Origin: JBBDSJ01 sp040905025
Lineage (GTDB): Bacteria > Pseudomonadota > Gammaproteobacteria > Methylohalomonadales > Methylohalomonadaceae
Direction of reading: 5' to 3'
NCBI GenBank assembly: GCA_040905025.1
Contig: JBBDSJ010000130.1
Coordinates: 1 to 64,000 of the forward strand
Length of the DNA: 64,000 nt
Below the pieces are notes generated by a model, which was given only the letters and a program-made list of their open reading frames with translations, had not been told where the DNA came from and ran no database searches. Positions 43,402-52,468 of the stretch are shown here, one piece after another. The first letter of the stretch is position 1. Every line of letters starts with the position of its first letter. The position numbers and the translations under genes were made by a program.

Positions 43402-43800
43402 TCAGCGGGCATCGCATACATGCAGGTCGTCAGCCTCTGCTGTCTGTGCTGACAGCCCCGGCAATTGTTCCAGCAAGACCTGCGCCATATCGCCGCACTG
43501 CTTTAACTCCTGCATGACATTTGAGTTGCTGATTTGCTTGCCGTATTCCAGCGCCAGCTGTTGCGCCTGATCACGCTGGCCGGCGTCGCACAGGGCATTG
43601 ATTTCCTGTTCCATGACTTCCGCCCGGGCTCCGAATATCTCCAGTTCGGATTCATCAACACGCGTCATGCACTTTTGCATTTGCTCGGCCTGTTGCATCA
43701 TTTGCTGCATTTGTTCTTCCGTCATGTCAGCACCGGCATGAACGGCTGCGGCGGCCAGCGTAAAAGCCAGGCAAGCAATAGTCGGAATCTTGATTGGCAT
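43402..43800 (-). CDS. Small exported Met/Gln-rich protein
   Basis: 132 residues with a signal peptide (about 1-23, IACLAFTLAAAAVHAGA). The mature part begins MTEEQMQQMMQQAEQMQKCM and is helical with about four cysteines (including QCGDMAQVLL and the last residues HVCDAR). Not a family I can name. The Met and Cys content suggests metal or redox contact, but that is a guess. The start at 43798-43800 is chosen because the signal peptide begins there. Confidence 0.7.
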   Translation of the reverse strand: MPIKIPTIACLAFTLAAAAVHAGADMTEEQMQQMMQQAEQMQKCMTRVDESELEIFGARAEVMEQEINALCDAGQRDQAQQLALEYGKQISNSNVMQELKQCGDMAQVLLEQLPGLSAQTAEADDLHVCDAR

Positions 43801-43930
43801 GCAGGGCTCTCCCATGGGGGTAGTTTGCAACAAAGCCGTTCTCCGCTTGACCATGATGTCGCGTAGAATACCGGCAGATTATTATTGAGGCTCTGAATTA
43901 TTGCCTTCAGATAAACGGCCAGTGCCCATC

Positions 43931-45025
43931 ATGACACCACTCGAACAATATCGCCAAGACCTGAAAGCCGGCCGCCTGGAGCCAGACGCTGCGCAGGCAG
44001 CCCTGGTCAAACGGTTGCAGATTTTGTTTGATGGACTGACTGCTGCTGACAGCCCGGCTGGCTGGTGGCAGAAACTGTCCCGGCGCTGGTCAGGCAATAC
44101 AGGCCGGCCTGTGCGTGGGTTGTATATCTGGGGCACGGTGGGCCGCGGCAAAACCATGCTTGTCGATATGTTTTACAGTCATTTGCCGTTTGAACAAAAA
44201 CTGCGCATGCATTTTCATCGGTTCATGCAGCAGATTCACCGCGAACTCGGCAAGTTGAAAGACACCAGCGATCCGTTGCAGATAGTCGCTGATCGGTTTG
44301 CGGAACGGGCGCGGGTGATATGTTTCGACGAATTTCATGTTGATGATATTGCCGATGCCATGTTGCTGGGTGGTTTGTTGAAAGCATTGTTTGACCGTGG
44401 CGTGATATTGATTGCAACCTCGAATACCGAACTTGCGCGACTGTATTGGGACGGGTTACAGCGCGAGCGCTTTCTGCCGGCAATTGCGCTAATTGAAGAA
44501 CACACTGAAGTGGTCTGTATAGGTGGTGAAACTGATCACCGGTTGCAATTTCTCGATACCGCTGAAATTTATCATGCGCCGCTGGATGAGCAGGCGGAAG
44601 CCTGTCTGCAACGTAATTTTGAGCATCTTGCCCCGGAGCCGGGCAGCGAGAATGCAGTGATTGAAATCGAAGGCCGTTCGCTGCAAACCGTACGTGAAGC
44701 TGATGGCATTGCCTGGTTCGAGTTTGATGCACTGTGTGATGGTCCACGCAGCGCCGCGGATTACATTGAAATTGCCCGCACTTACCAAACAGTACTACTG
44801 GCCAATGTACCCAGGCTTGGAACGGATAATGAAGATCAGGCTAGACGCCTGATTAATCTTGTCGATGAGCTCTATGATCGGCGCGTGAAGTTGATCATGT
44901 CGGCCGCCGAACAACCCCGGACCCTGTATTGCGGCAGCCGCCATGCCGCGGATTTTCAGCGTACTGTCAGTCGTCTGATTGAAATGCGCAGCCACACTTA
45001 TCTGGCCGGCTCGCATCGGCCCTGA
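43931..45025 (+). CDS. zapE: ZapE/AFG1-family ATPase
   Basis: 364 residues from ATG 43931 (MTPLEQYRQDLKAGRLEPDA). Walker A is GTVGRGKTML, Walker B VICFDEFHVDDIADAMLL, sensor region IATSNTELARLYWDGLQRE, and the C-terminal arginine region DRRVKLIMSAAEQPRTLYCG. ZapE binds the division ring in E. coli under stress. The mitochondrial relative AFG1/LACE1 works in respiratory-complex quality control. A TTG at 43901 would add ten residues and is less likely. Confidence 0.93.
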   Translation: MTPLEQYRQDLKAGRLEPDAAQAALVKRLQILFDGLTAADSPAGWWQKLSRRWSGNTGRPVRGLYIWGTVGRGKTMLVDMFYSHLPFEQKLRMHFHRFMQQIHRELGKLKDTSDPLQIVADRFAERARVICFDEFHVDDIADAMLLGGLLKALFDRGVILIATSNTELARLYWDGLQRERFLPAIALIEEHTEVVCIGGETDHRLQFLDTAEIYHAPLDEQAEACLQRNFEHLAPEPGSENAVIEIEGRSLQTVREADGIAWFEFDALCDGPRSAADYIEIARTYQTVLLANVPRLGTDNEDQARRLINLVDELYDRRVKLIMSAAEQPRTLYCGSRHAADFQRTVSRLIEMRSHTYLAGSHRP

Positions 45026-45123
45026 GCACCAAACTGTTTCTGCAACGTTGTAAAAAAGTTACAGCGTAATCAGCCTGATTTCACATTCTTTCCACATTCT
45101 AAACATATAGTTAAGGTAATCTG

Positions 45124-45152
45124 TTGACAAACAGTATTAAATTGACTATACC
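45124..45152 (+). promoter_or_regulatory. Near-consensus sigma-70 promoter
   Basis: TTGACA at 45124-45129, spacer of 17, TATACC at 45147-45152. It reads toward the 70-residue gene and leaves an untranslated leader of about 105 bases. Confidence 0.85.
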
Positions 45153-45265
45153 TACAAGTGTGGTATTTTATTAACAACAACCTGAATATGTACCTTTCAG
45201 GCAACACTTTAATCAACGAATACGCTCACCCCGCATTCGTAATAAACTAGAAGTAAATCAATAAG

Positions 45266-45478
45266 ATGCAATCAGCTACAAGTACAGGTAGCCAGCAAAA
45301 TCTGGAGTCCCGCATTGCACAAGTGCTGGAGCATCGCTACGGTGATGGTTTGGTGTACTTGCCGAAAGAATGGCCTGAGCAACTGTTGGGCATGGCACGG
45401 CAGTTTGGATTTGTTGACGCAGAAGGGTATCTGACCCGCAAGGGTCGTGCGCTGCTGGCGCGTTACCACTTCGCCTGA
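45266..45478 (+). CDS. Uncharacterised 70-residue protein
   Basis: Begins MQSATSTGSQQNLESRIAQV and ends TRKGRALLARYHFA, with a small alpha/beta middle (YGDGLVYLPKEWPEQLLGMA). The composition is that of a real folded protein, possibly a small winged-helix-like unit (GFVDAEGYLTRKGRALL looks like a wing and last helix). No signal peptide. It stands alone behind a near-consensus promoter, with a long leader, so it is probably well expressed. Function unknown. Confidence 0.7.
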   Translation: MQSATSTGSQQNLESRIAQVLEHRYGDGLVYLPKEWPEQLLGMARQFGFVDAEGYLTRKGRALLARYHFA

Positions 45479-45513
45479 TAAACATATTTCTGCAGAACTG
45501 ATCGACCGGCTTG

Positions 45514-46860
45514 TTAAAGGTCATGCTGCTGGTTGTCCATATCCAGCGGTAGTTCCACTTCAACGCGCAAGCCCCCCAGACTGGATTCACTGAAACTCAG
45601 TGTGCCCTGATATTGTTCGACAATATCGCGCACTATTGCCAGTCCGAGACCATGCCCTTCCTTGCGCTCATCCAGGCGCACACCGCGTTCAGCCATACTG
45701 GTTCGTAATTCAGGCGGGCAGCCCGGACCATCATCGTCAACAATCACTATCAACTTGTTTGTATCTGGCAGCTTGACCTGCACTTCCGATTCACACCATT
45801 TACAGGCGTTGTCGATCAGATTACCGAGCAGCTCAAGCATGTCCTCGCGTTCAACCGACCAGTTGCCGGTACTTTTATCCACCAGCCGGATATTGATATC
45901 ACGCATGGCATGGGCGCGGCGCAGGACATCCAGTAGCGGTGGCAAATCGGTCGCCGGATTGAAGCGGGCGCCGGAATTCGGACTCCCGGCCAGCCGCGCA
46001 CGGCTGAGTTCATGCTGCAGTCGCTCATGAATGGCATGTGTTTGTTGTTCGAGTTGTTCACGCAGTTCTGGATTTTGATCCAGCGCCGGATTGCGTGCCG
46101 TTTGTGTCAATATCGTCAGCGGGGTTTTTAACGCATGGGCAAGATTACCGACCATGCGCCGCGAGCGTTCGACGCGTTGACTGAGTAGTTGCAGCAGACG
46201 GTTAACTTCACGCACCAGTGGCCGGATTTCTTCAGGCATATTTTCACGTACGCTATTAATTTCACCCCGGGCAAGTCGGCGTAAATCCTTTTGTACTCCC
46301 TGAACAGGTGCTAATGCCCGATGCAGTAGCAGGGTTTGCAATATCAGCAACAGAAGTAGCAAGCCTGTCGATAACAGCAAATAATCGCGCTGAAAGTCGG
46401 TGATGTTCGCTTCAATTAAAGACAGATCTTCAGCGACGGCGATGGATATATCCTGGCCCTGCTTGCGAAATCCCTGCACCAGAATCAGCAGGGGCTGTTC
46501 CAGCGGTCCGATCTGGCGTAGCTGCTGTTTCTCACCAACACCCACCGCGGCAACATCCAAATCCTGATCCCAGAGTGTCGCCGAGCGCAGTATGGTGGTT
46601 GCTGTTTCGATGCGGTAGTAATGCCCGGAGAAAGGCCGTTCGTCGAAATAGGTTTGATGCTCCTGGTTTAATACGGCCTTGCCGTCGGCATCAAAAACAA
46701 GTCCGGCCAACAGACTGTCGATATCAATCTGCAAACGGCTTTGCACATAGCTTTCGGTAACTTCGCGTAATGTGTAACTGGCGAGCCACCATTGCAGTGC
46801 CATAACAAATGTGAGACTGATGGCGAGACCAAGGCCAAGTTTGCCACGCAGGGATTTCAC
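45514..46860 (-). CDS. Sensor histidine kinase (PhoQ/QseC-like)
   Basis: 448 residues. Two membrane helices (about 8-28 and 162-183) enclose a periplasmic sensor of ~130 residues. A HAMP-like linker follows, then the phospho-acceptor helix RMVGNLAHALKTPLTILTQT with His about 244. The ATPase has LIDNACKW (N box), DDDGPGCP (G1) and GHGLGLAIVRDIVEQY (G2). It overlaps nothing but is 15 bp downstream of its response regulator. The upstream PepSY genes on the same strand suggest an envelope or cation stimulus. Confidence 0.92.
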   Translation of the reverse strand: MKSLRGKLGLGLAISLTFVMALQWWLASYTLREVTESYVQSRLQIDIDSLLAGLVFDADGKAVLNQEHQTYFDERPFSGHYYRIETATTILRSATLWDQDLDVAAVGVGEKQQLRQIGPLEQPLLILVQGFRKQGQDISIAVAEDLSLIEANITDFQRDYLLLSTGLLLLLLILQTLLLHRALAPVQGVQKDLRRLARGEINSVRENMPEEIRPLVREVNRLLQLLSQRVERSRRMVGNLAHALKTPLTILTQTARNPALDQNPELREQLEQQTHAIHERLQHELSRARLAGSPNSGARFNPATDLPPLLDVLRRAHAMRDINIRLVDKSTGNWSVEREDMLELLGNLIDNACKWCESEVQVKLPDTNKLIVIVDDDGPGCPPELRTSMAERGVRLDERKEGHGLGLAIVRDIVEQYQGTLSFSESSLGGLRVEVELPLDMDNQQHDL

Positions 46861-46875
46861 AAGGGTATGGAATAA

Positions 46876-47541
46876 TTATTTCGTATCAGAAAATACATAG
46901 CCCTGACCGCGACGCGTCTGAATAATATTATCACCGAGTTTGCGGCGTAGACGTTTGACATAGACTTCAATGGTATTGCTGTCACTTTCCTGGTCGCCAT
47001 CATAAACATGTTCGGACAAACGGCGTTTGGATAACATCCGGCCCGGATGCAGCATGAAATAATGCAGCAGACGAAATTCCATGCCGGTCAGTTCAATCGT
47101 ATTGTCCTGACCAATGCTAACCTGTTGACGTTCCGGGTCCAGTGTCAGACCGGCAACTGAAATCAGTTCATGGCTCTGGCCATGCCGGCGCCGCATTACC
47201 GCACGGATGCGGGCAATCAGTTCTTCAGTGTGAAACGGTTTGCCGAGATAATCATCGGCACCGGCCTTGAGTCCGTCAACCCGCTCATGCCAGGCATCGC
47301 GTGCAGTGAGAATGACCACGGGTATATCCTTGCCTTGTTGCCGCCAGCTTGCCAGCACATCCAGACCGGGACGTTTAGGCAGGCCCAGATCCAGAACAAT
47401 AACATCATAAGGTTCGGTCGCGCCCAGAAACTCACCATCTTCACCGTCGCTGGCAATATCAACAGCAAAGCCGGCAGCCTTTAATGACTGCCGCAAATCA
47501 TCTTGTAGTGCGATATCGTCTTCAACCAGCAACAAGCGCAT
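46876..47541 (-). CDS. OmpR/PhoP-family response regulator
   Basis: 221 residues. Receiver domain with acidic pocket (VEDDIAL), phospho-acceptor Asp in YDVIVLDLGLPKRPGLDVLA, Thr in VVILTARD and Lys in DYLGKPFH. The DNA-binding winged helix runs from about residue 130 (LTGMEFRLLHYFMLHPGRML, TIEVYVKRLRRKLG). It resembles PhoP/QseB most. It is preceded on the same strand by three PepSY genes and followed by the kinase gene. Confidence 0.94.
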   Translation of the reverse strand: MRLLLVEDDIALQDDLRQSLKAAGFAVDIASDGEDGEFLGATEPYDVIVLDLGLPKRPGLDVLASWRQQGKDIPVVILTARDAWHERVDGLKAGADDYLGKPFHTEELIARIRAVMRRRHGQSHELISVAGLTLDPERQQVSIGQDNTIELTGMEFRLLHYFMLHPGRMLSKRRLSEHVYDGDQESDSNTIEVYVKRLRRKLGDNIIQTRRGQGYVFSDTK

Positions 47542-47550
47542 AATATTTTT

Positions 47551-47970
47551 CTAGTCCCAATCACGCTGTTTGTACAGTACTTCACCACTGCGGGCATCAA
47601 CTTCAATGTCCCATTCAGCTTTGTCATTATCGCTTAGCTCAATTTCATAATAGTAGCGTAATAAACCCCGGTCGAAATCCAGATCAGTGACCTGCCCGTT
47701 ATATTGTCGCTCGACAGTGGTAATTATGTGTTCCGGTGAAATAATCTTGCCAGATCGGCTCAAGGCGCGCATGGCGCTGTCGTCATCCAGTACTATTGCC
47801 GGAATCCAGCTGGCACGATAACGGCTGCCTTCATAGATATCGTCAGCAAAAACAATAATCAATGCGCTGCCAGTAACAAATATCAACAAAATGGCACCGG
47901 AATAAATCCATTTCCATCGCCACTTGCTGGCGCTCCCGGTTTCAGAATTTTTTTCAGTATCTGTGTTCAT
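47551..47970 (-). CDS. Membrane-anchored PepSY-domain protein
   Basis: 139 residues from the ATG at 47970 (the longer frame starts at a TTG). One membrane helix (about 22-42, YSGAILLIFVTGSALIIVF) puts the rest outside. The PepSY domain is at about 65-139: ISPEHIITTVERQYNGQVTD, YYYEIELSDNDKAEWDIEVD and GEVLYKQRDW. PepSY domains inhibit proteases or bind in the periplasm. Nine bases upstream of the response regulator start. Confidence 0.83.
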   Translation of the reverse strand: MNTDTEKNSETGSASKWRWKWIYSGAILLIFVTGSALIIVFADDIYEGSRYRASWIPAIVLDDDSAMRALSRSGKIISPEHIITTVERQYNGQVTDLDFDRGLLRYYYEIELSDNDKAEWDIEVDARSGEVLYKQRDWD

Positions 47971-47981
47971 GCGAGCACGAA

Positions 47982-48353
47982 TCAATCATCGATCTCACGC
48001 TTCAGCAATTCGCCATTGCGGGCATCAAGTTCCAGATCCCAGACCATGCCATCGTCATCGACATATTCGATTTCATAAACATACAGGCCATCATCCTCAT
48101 CAAGCTCAATTTCAATAATACGGCCGGGGTAATCGCGGCGCATTTTCACAATAATGTCTTCAAGCGGCATGATGCTGCCGGCTTCTTTCAGACGCCGGAT
48201 TTCATCAATATCGGCATCGACCAGCAGCAGGTGTTGATCACTGGACTGATCCGGTTGTGTATTGATCCAGTCTGCCGTTGCCGCCCGCATACCGAGCAGC
48301 AGTATAACGACAGTGAGCAAGAACACGCGAAAATGTATAGTAGTAGCAGGCAT
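47982..48353 (-). CDS. Exported PepSY-domain protein
   Basis: 123 residues with a signal peptide (FRVFLLTVVILLLGMRAATA), then one PepSY domain: MPLEDIIVKMRRDYPGRIIE, EIELDEDDGLYVYEIEY and LDARNGELLKREIDD. Very acidic. The ATG at 48353 is used, and one nine bases further up is also possible. It is followed at once by the membrane-anchored PepSY gene. Confidence 0.83.
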   Translation of the reverse strand: MPATTIHFRVFLLTVVILLLGMRAATADWINTQPDQSSDQHLLLVDADIDEIRRLKEAGSIMPLEDIIVKMRRDYPGRIIEIELDEDDGLYVYEIEYVDDDGMVWDLELDARNGELLKREIDD

Positions 48354-48414
48354 GGTTATCATTATGTAGTCAGTATCAATGAGAATGTCAGGCTAATCAC
48401 CGGACACAACAGCA

Positions 48415-48443
48415 ACCGGTGCTGCTGCAGCTGCAACACCGGT
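48415..48443 (-). promoter_or_regulatory. Hairpin between two PepSY genes
   Basis: ACCGGTG and CACCGGT (7 bp) around a GCAGCTGC-rich centre, within the 96-bp gap after the first PepSY gene. It may be an attenuator or processing site. There is no T tract. Confidence 0.4.
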
Positions 48444-48449
48444 ATGCAT

Positions 48450-48800
48450 TTAATAATTATGGCGTTCGCGTTCTTCCTTGAGCACGTCACCGGTATAGGC
48501 ATCAACATCCAGTTCCCACTCGTAACCTTCGTTATCAAACAGTTCGAGTTCGTAATAATCGCCACGGGCTTCGCGGTCGAGTTCAATTCCCACCACTTTT
48601 CCGTTGTACTGGCTTTCAAACCGGCTGATGATCTCTTCCATCGGAATTACATTCTGGCCGCCTTGCTGCCGTGCAACCGGAGCCTCGGCCACGACCCATG
48701 TATCCGGCAGGTTGATGCTGTCTATGGAGTCGGCAGCGATTGCAGCAGTCGTGCCCAACAGGGCGATGCTGATAGTCATTGTCAGGATTCTACCGTTCAT
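48450..48800 (-). CDS. Exported PepSY-domain protein, first of three
   Basis: 116 residues with a signal peptide (about 1-22, ISIALLGTTAAIAA), then PepSY: IPMEEIISRFESQYNGKVVG, DYYELELFDNEGYEWELDVD and TGDVLKEERERHNY. First gene of the PepSY/two-component cluster on this strand. The 263-bp gap to the divergent sulfite reductase gene holds both promoters but no ORF I can support. Confidence 0.85.
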   Translation of the reverse strand: MNGRILTMTISIALLGTTAAIAADSIDSINLPDTWVVAEAPVARQQGGQNVIPMEEIISRFESQYNGKVVGIELDREARGDYYELELFDNEGYEWELDVDAYTGDVLKEERERHNY

Positions 48801-49063
48801 GCTGTCATTCCTCCTGTAGAGGGAAAATTGAGAACGGTGCCAAGGATAGGCGGGTCAAATGAATCGAGGCTGAACTGCAGCCAAACTTTACCTGAATACC
48901 AAAAGCCGGTTTTTAATTACTATTATTCATATAGATAGGCATAATTAGCCCTTTTCTGAATATCGATTTGTTGCTATCTTGCCTGACCCTGCAAGCCCGG
49001 CGGCCATTGTGCCCGCTGCCAAGCGCCTGAAAGCCTGCTTGCCGCACACATCTGGAAATTACT

Positions 49064-51364
49064 ATGACGAGCTGGAAAGACACATTAACCAACGAAATGC
49101 CTGCGGATCTTGCCGCCGAGATTGATGCGTTTCAAACGCAGATCGAACTGAAAAAACAGGGCAAGATTGATGATAAATTATTTGCTGAAACGCGCCTGCG
49201 CCGCGGTGCCTATGGCCAGCGCTATGATAATGGCCAGCGCCACGATGGTGTTGAGACGCGCGAGCTGAAATTCCCGACCCCGGCGACCAAGGGCCCGGAT
49301 ACGCTCTGGGATGCGCCCGGCATGATGCGTATCAAGATCCCGTTCGGGGGCCTGAACACCGAACAAATGGAAGTACTGGCGGATATGGCCGAGGAATACT
49401 CGGACGCGATTTGCCACGTTACCACGCGTCAGGACATACAGCTGCATTACATTCATATAGATGACACCCCGGATCTGCAGCGGCGTCTGGCGGCAGTCGG
49501 TATCACTACCCGCGAAGCCTGCGGCAACGGCGTCCGCAACGTGACGGCCTGCCCTATTTCCGGTGTCTGCAGTGATGAAAGTTTCGATGTCACGCCGTAT
49601 TCGAAGGCGATGGCGTTTTTCCTGCTTGGCCACCCCGATACGCAGGATTTCGGCCGCAAGTTCAAGGTGGCGTTTTCCGGCTGCAAGGGCAAGGCCTGCG
49701 GCCTGACCAGTATTCATGATTTGGGTTTTATTGCGCGCACCCGGACCGTCGACGGAAAAGCGCAGCGCGGTTTTGAAATGTATGTTGGCGGCGGTCTCGG
49801 TGCCGTGCCGTATGAAGCCAAACTGTTTGATGAATTTGTGCCGGAAGAGGAAATCATGCCGCTGGCGCAGGCCATGTCACGTGTGTACGCGCGTCTGGGT
49901 GAAAAACGCAACCGTGGCCGGGCGCGCGTCAAGTTCCTGATCGATAAAATCGGTATTGGTGAGTTCCGCCGGCTGGTGCTCGAAGAGCGCAAGATCCTGC
50001 CACATGATGATCGCTGGACGAATTACCTGGGAGACGTGCGGGTCTGGGAAGAAACGCCGGTCAGGGAAGCTGCTGAACTGAAAGCCGGTATTACCGATGC
50101 CCAGTTTGAAACCTGGCGCGCGACCAATGTGTATCGCCAGAAACAGGCGGGTTATGCCACGGTGACAGTGGCGCTGCCCCTGGGCGATCTGACCTCCTGG
50201 CAAATGCGCCAACTGGCCGACATCGCACGCAAGTACAGTGGTGACAATATCCGCCTGACCGTGGAACAGAATATTGTGTTGCGCTGGGTCGCCGCAGCGG
50301 ACCTGCCCGCCTTGTACAAGGAACTCGAAAACATCGGTTTGAGCCAGGCCGGCGCCGGGACCATCTTTGATGTGGTCGCCTGTCCGGGTACCGATACCTG
50401 CAAGCTCGGTATTTCATCATCGCGTGGTCTCGCCGGTGAATTGCATGAACGGCTGGCAACGCGTTATCAGCAATTCGACAGTGCCATTCAGGGACTGCGT
50501 ATCAAGATCAGCGGCTGCTTCAATTCCTGCAGTCAGCATCATCTGGCAGATCTTGGTTTTTACGGCGTCTCACGCAAGGTTGGCGGCGCGACCGTGCCGC
50601 ATTTTCGCGTCGTGCTCGGTGGCCAGTGGCAAAATAACGGTGGCGCCTACGGTCTGACGGTGGGTGCCGTACCATCCAAGCGCGTACCGGATCTGATTGA
50701 TCGTATTACTGAAAAATATCTGTCGGAGCGCGAAGGCAATGAAACCTTTCAGGCGTTTATCCAGCGTTTTGGCAAACGTGAACTGAAGAAGGTACTGGAC
50801 GAGTTTTCTGCAGTACCGCCGTATGAACTGGATCCGTCCTATTATTCCGACTGGCGTGATCCGCGTGAATACAGCATCAGCGACATCGGTGTTGGCGAAT
50901 GCGCCGGCGAGATTGTTTCGCGTATTGACTTCGATCTGCAAAATGCCGAGCGTTTGTATTTTGAAGCCCAGTTGCAGCATGAAGAAGGTCACTATCAGAA
51001 GGCCGATGAGATGGCGTTTCAGGCTATGGTCGTCGCCGCTGCCAGTCTGGTACGTTTGGAAAACCAGGACATTCCGGACGAAGCCGACAAGGTAGTACCG
51101 GAATTTCGGCGCCGTTATTATGATACGAAAATCTTCTACGACAAGTATGCGCATGGCAAGTTTGCCGAATATCTGTTCCAGCGCTATGAAGATACCCAAC
51201 GTGAGTATACGGCGGACAAGGTACGGTTGTTACTTGAAGAAACCCAGCTGTTTATCGAGGCCGCGCATGCCTGTAATGCAAAACTGATGGAGCAGGCGAG
51301 TGCTGAGCGCAAAATCGTGCTTGAGAAAAATAAAAAAGACAAGGCTGATACAGCAAACGCCTGA
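49064..51364 (+). CDS. Nitrite/sulfite reductase hemoprotein with a C-terminal helical (HEPN-like) extension
   Basis: 766 residues. Two ferredoxin-like/siroheme half-repeats, with the siroheme-4Fe-4S cysteines CPGTDTC (CX5C) and CFNSC (CX3C) in the second half. The first half has NVTACPISGVC and FSGCKGKAC. The last ~130 residues (from about 640, FEAQLQHEEGHYQKADEMA) form a helical domain absent from E. coli CysI and resembling HEPN-type bundles, ending in a lysine-rich tail. This long form occurs in several gammaproteobacteria with a neighbouring partner, as here. Sulfite or nitrite as substrate cannot be told from sequence alone. Confidence 0.87.
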   Translation: MTSWKDTLTNEMPADLAAEIDAFQTQIELKKQGKIDDKLFAETRLRRGAYGQRYDNGQRHDGVETRELKFPTPATKGPDTLWDAPGMMRIKIPFGGLNTEQMEVLADMAEEYSDAICHVTTRQDIQLHYIHIDDTPDLQRRLAAVGITTREACGNGVRNVTACPISGVCSDESFDVTPYSKAMAFFLLGHPDTQDFGRKFKVAFSGCKGKACGLTSIHDLGFIARTRTVDGKAQRGFEMYVGGGLGAVPYEAKLFDEFVPEEEIMPLAQAMSRVYARLGEKRNRGRARVKFLIDKIGIGEFRRLVLEERKILPHDDRWTNYLGDVRVWEETPVREAAELKAGITDAQFETWRATNVYRQKQAGYATVTVALPLGDLTSWQMRQLADIARKYSGDNIRLTVEQNIVLRWVAAADLPALYKELENIGLSQAGAGTIFDVVACPGTDTCKLGISSSRGLAGELHERLATRYQQFDSAIQGLRIKISGCFNSCSQHHLADLGFYGVSRKVGGATVPHFRVVLGGQWQNNGGAYGLTVGAVPSKRVPDLIDRITEKYLSEREGNETFQAFIQRFGKRELKKVLDEFSAVPPYELDPSYYSDWRDPREYSISDIGVGECAGEIVSRIDFDLQNAERLYFEAQLQHEEGHYQKADEMAFQAMVVAAASLVRLENQDIPDEADKVVPEFRRRYYDTKIFYDKYAHGKFAEYLFQRYEDTQREYTADKVRLLLEETQLFIEAAHACNAKLMEQASAERKIVLEKNKKDKADTANA

Positions 51365-51390
51365 GCTTAATAACCGGATTGCCACGTTAT

Positions 51391-51475
51391 CATTGATCAT
51401 GATGATTCATGATCAATGACGCCTCGCAATGACTCTGCATTTCCGGTCATTGCGGGCAAAACGAAGCAATCCAGT
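51391..51475. repeat. Two intergenic palindromes, one of REP/BIME type
   Basis: 51391-51418: CATTGATCATGA / TCATGATCAATG, a perfect 12-bp stem around TGAT, a possible terminator or processing hairpin after the sulfite reductase. 51420-51475: CCTCGCAATGAC and a reverse match GGTCATTGCGGG, then AAACGAAGCAATCCAG, a widely distributed intergenic repeat type. Confidence 0.65.
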
Positions 51476-51494
51476 CTGGAAATAATTTAATAAA

Positions 51495-52082
51495 ATGATC
51501 ACTGATCTGCACAAAACTGGTATTAAATTCTTTACCGCCAAGGGCAATGATTTTCCATTGGCGGATTTCATCCCGATATTTCATCAGTGGATTCAGGCCG
51601 GCAAGCTTGAAGATTTAATGATCGATGTTGCCGAATACAGCCATGTGCCGGCCGGGCCGGGTACCATGCTGATTGCTCATGAAGGCAATTATGCGATTGA
51701 TGAAACCAATGGTCAGCGTGGTTTGGTCTATTACAGCAAGCACAAGGTTGCGGGTGACAACCTTGAAGATCGTCTCGCCGTGGTTTGCCGTAAAACGCTT
51801 GCTGCATGCAAGTTGCTGGAGGAAGAGGATCAGACCCGGGACAAAATCACTTTTGACTACGGTCAGTTTGAAGTCTTTTCGAATGATCGTCTGCATGGTC
51901 CAAATACTGAAGAGACCTGGAAAGCATTTGAACCGGTCTTAAAGGCGTTTCTGGCAAGACTCTACCCGGATACCGATTACGATGTGACTTTCGCAGTCGG
52001 TGATCCGCGCGAACGGTTCAGTGTCAAGGTGGCCGTGAAAGACAAGGCTCAGACAGCAGCAGAACTTTTTTCAAGATTGTAA
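51495..52082 (+). CDS. Conserved protein of unknown function linked to the sulfite reductase
   Basis: 195 residues: MITDLHKTGIKFFTAKGNDF, LADFIPIFHQWIQAGKLEDL and YSHVPAGPGTMLIAHEGNYA. It lacks a signal peptide. In several gammaproteobacteria it is next to the long-form nitrite/sulfite reductase, so a helper role (assembly, electron transfer partner) is plausible but unproven. The 130-bp gap to the reductase contains strong hairpins, so the two may not form a single transcript. Confidence 0.7.
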   Translation: MITDLHKTGIKFFTAKGNDFPLADFIPIFHQWIQAGKLEDLMIDVAEYSHVPAGPGTMLIAHEGNYAIDETNGQRGLVYYSKHKVAGDNLEDRLAVVCRKTLAACKLLEEEDQTRDKITFDYGQFEVFSNDRLHGPNTEETWKAFEPVLKAFLARLYPDTDYDVTFAVGDPRERFSVKVAVKDKAQTAAELFSRL

Positions 52083-52135
52083 ATTGAGTTTATGGCAGAT
52101 CGGGAGTTGAGAGTCTGCGATTCTCTATGTTTTAT

Positions 52136-52175
52136 TTCAAGGAAGCGTTGAATAATTCTATCCTGAAATTTTCAT
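52136..52175 (+). repeat. Repeat element, left end only
   Basis: TTCAAGGAAGCGTTGAATAA followed by TTCTATCCTGAAATTTTCAT matches the left 40 bp of the family at 53063-53222. It abuts the end of higA. Confidence 0.6.
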
Positions 52176-52468
52176 GAATAAATTTCCGTAAAAGGCTCAA
52201 CGGAGAGTTTAGATTTTGTTTGCCGTGTTTGCCAGAGATCATGGGCAAGTTGCAGTTTTAGCCAGTGATCCGCAGAGGGCTTTTCGAATGCCATTTCCAG
52301 GCGCAATGCCATTTCGGGCGTGATGGAACCACGACCGTTCAGAATTTTGGAGAGTGTTTTGCGACTTACCCCAAGATGCTCGGAGACTTCGGTTACGCTC
52401 AATTGCAGTGGATTCATGACGAGTTCCCTGAGAATCTCACCGGGATGGGCGGGGTTTTGCATGGTCAT
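52172..52468 (-). CDS. higA: HigA-type antitoxin
   Basis: 98 residues, HTH-XRE of the HigA/VapI family: NPAHPGEILRELVMNPLQLS, VTEVSEHLGVSRKTLSKILN and ITPEMALRLEMAFEKPSADH. Antitoxin and autoregulator of HigB. The toxin gene comes first and the antitoxin ATG shares a base with the toxin TGA, the usual higBA order. Confidence 0.92.
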   Translation of the reverse strand: MTMQNPAHPGEILRELVMNPLQLSVTEVSEHLGVSRKTLSKILNGRGSITPEMALRLEMAFEKPSADHWLKLQLAHDLWQTRQTKSKLSVEPFTEIYS

